Part shown: positions 63,552 to 64,000 of the stretch, one piece after another | How positions within the stretch are numbered: position 1 is the first letter of the stretch | Layout of the letters: each line of letters starts with the position of its first letter | Assembly (NCBI RefSeq): GCF_000773975.1 | Contig: NZ_JRUQ01000041.1 | Span: forward strand, 1-64,000 | Origin: Erwinia typographi | GTDB lineage: Bacteria; Pseudomonadota; Gammaproteobacteria; Enterobacterales; Enterobacteriaceae | Length of the DNA: 64,000 nt | Reading direction: 5' to 3' | Translations under genes and position numbers: made by a program | Notes under the pieces: model-generated | What the model was told of the DNA's origin: nothing | The model's database searches: none | Seen by the model: the letters and a program-made list of their open reading frames with translations, nothing else

Positions 63552-63566
63552 CTTGCGACAAGCAAG
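63552..63566. promoter_or_regulatory. HxlR-type operator CTTGC-N5-GCAAG, copy 2
   Basis: The same arms and spacer as copy 1, with ACTTGC/GCAAGT extending each arm by one base, ending 18 bp before the HxlR start. Three helical turns separate the centres. Confidence 0.65.
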
Positions 63567-63584
63567 TTATGTTAAGATCTGGCT

Positions 63585-64000
63585 ATGAAGACGACATGTA
63601 AAAAAGACCTTCGGTCCCACTGCGCAGTGAACTACGGCGTGGAGATCTTCGGCGACCGGTGGTCGCTCTTGATCATTCGCGACATTGTTTTTGATGGCAA
63701 AAAGACCTATGGCGAGTTCCTGAAATCGGAAGAGGGGATTGCAACCAATGTCCTTGCGTCCCGCCTTGCCTCTCTTGAGGAGCAGGGCATTCTCTCGAAA
63801 ACGCCCAGCCCCAACGACAGGCGTAAGGATCTCTACAGTCTGACCGATAAGGGCCTGGACCTCATTCCTGTCATGCTTAGCATTATCCTGTGGAGCGCGA
63901 AGCATGATTCGCAGTCGTACGTGCGGCACAGTCAGGAATTCGTTGCCCGATTAAGTCAAAGCCCCGTGCAGGTTAGCGAAGAGGTGAAGGCGCTGATCCG
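63585..64000 (+). CDS. HxlR-family regulator, runs off the window
   Basis: At least 138 codons with no stop before position 64000, so the 3' end is missing. The start is ATG 63585 (MKTTCKKD). The winged-helix of the HxlR family is clear: YGVEIFGDRWSLLIIRDIVFDGKKTYGEFLK, then ATNVLASRLASLEEQGIL and DRRKDLYSLTDKG. A cysteine at residue 5 and another near 13 could sense oxidants or electrophiles, as in YodB/HypR-type members. Divergent to the NADP-binding gene, whose promoter region carries two matching dyads. The frame is open only on the plus strand. Confidence 0.85.
   Translation, partial: MKTTCKKDLRSHCAVNYGVEIFGDRWSLLIIRDIVFDGKKTYGEFLKSEEGIATNVLASRLASLEEQGILSKTPSPNDRRKDLYSLTDKGLDLIPVMLSIILWSAKHDSQSYVRHSQEFVARLSQSPVQVSEEVKALI

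Overview
The window looks like the chromosome of an enterobacterium, most likely Erwiniaceae (Pantoea/Erwinia relatives), although genus cannot be fixed by eye. A conserved backbone matches the E. coli zur-dusA-pspG-qorA-dnaB-tyrB-yjbQ-yjbR-uvrA-ssb order, with a LexA box between uvrA and ssb and a sigma-54 promoter ahead of pspG. No alr lies between dnaB and tyrB; an Lrp/AsnC-type regulator gene sits there instead. No rRNA, tRNA, CRISPR array or insertion sequence was seen.

The backbone is broken at several points by catabolic blocks. (a) 1.2-7.9 kb: an outer-membrane TraF-like protein, then a LysR-controlled operon with a split transketolase, a hydroxyisobutyrate-dehydrogenase-like enzyme and a metabolite:H+ symporter. 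(b) 14.7-20.3 kb, between yjbQ and yjbR: a glycoside-type locus with a nucleoside-type symporter, two isomerase/epimerase TIM barrels (one secreted), a Gfo/Idh/MocA dehydrogenase broken by one in-frame TGA, and a LacI regulator. Four copies of the operator GTAATCGATTAC flank it. (c) 20.7-31.8 kb, between yjbR and uvrA: an M20 hydrolase, then a ribose-type ABC importer with phosphotriesterase-like, amidotransferase-like, PfkB kinase, BtpA/SgcQ and TenA proteins. A second LacI regulator and two GTAAACCGGTTTAC operators go with it. (d) An alcohol dehydrogenase next to uvrA.

Downstream of ssb the sequence is wholly accessory. 36.4-41.3 kb holds a LysR gene facing an exporter, a stand-alone adenylating enzyme and an Orn/Lys/Arg-type decarboxylase: a compact cassette of unknown product, visibly AT-richer than its surroundings. 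41.6-48.6 kb holds a MetE-like protein, a decayed DUF1989-like gene, a PhyH dioxygenase, a probable cucumopine-synthase-like protein, a polar amino-acid ABC importer and a HutC-type GntR regulator.

The most striking part is 48.7-60.9 kb, read here as one nitrogen-scavenging system. It contains a two-domain nitrilase-family amidase whose second domain has lost its catalytic residues, AmiC- and AmiR-like regulators, and a cobalt-type nitrile hydratase with its beta subunit split in two genes. A His-rich accessory protein, a Ni/Co permease and a complete sugar-type ABC importer follow. Both transcription units, amidase-amiC-amiR and the nitrile hydratase unit, begin with a sigma-54 -24/-12 promoter and then a leader in which the hairpin GGC-hexaloop-GCC (A at loop position 1, G at 4) overlaps the 5' arm of a strong intrinsic terminator. 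This is the arrangement expected for ANTAR antitermination by the AmiR-like protein. The inferred logic is: nitrogen limitation starts transcription, an amide or nitrile ligand of AmiC releases AmiR, read-through follows, the ABC transporter brings in a nitrile (perhaps glycosylated), nitrile hydratase makes the amide, and the amidase releases ammonia.

The right end has a fluoroacetate-dehalogenase-like hydrolase divergent from a LysR gene, and an NADP-binding protein divergent from an HxlR regulator that runs off the window, with a pair of CTTGC-N5-GCAAG operators between them.
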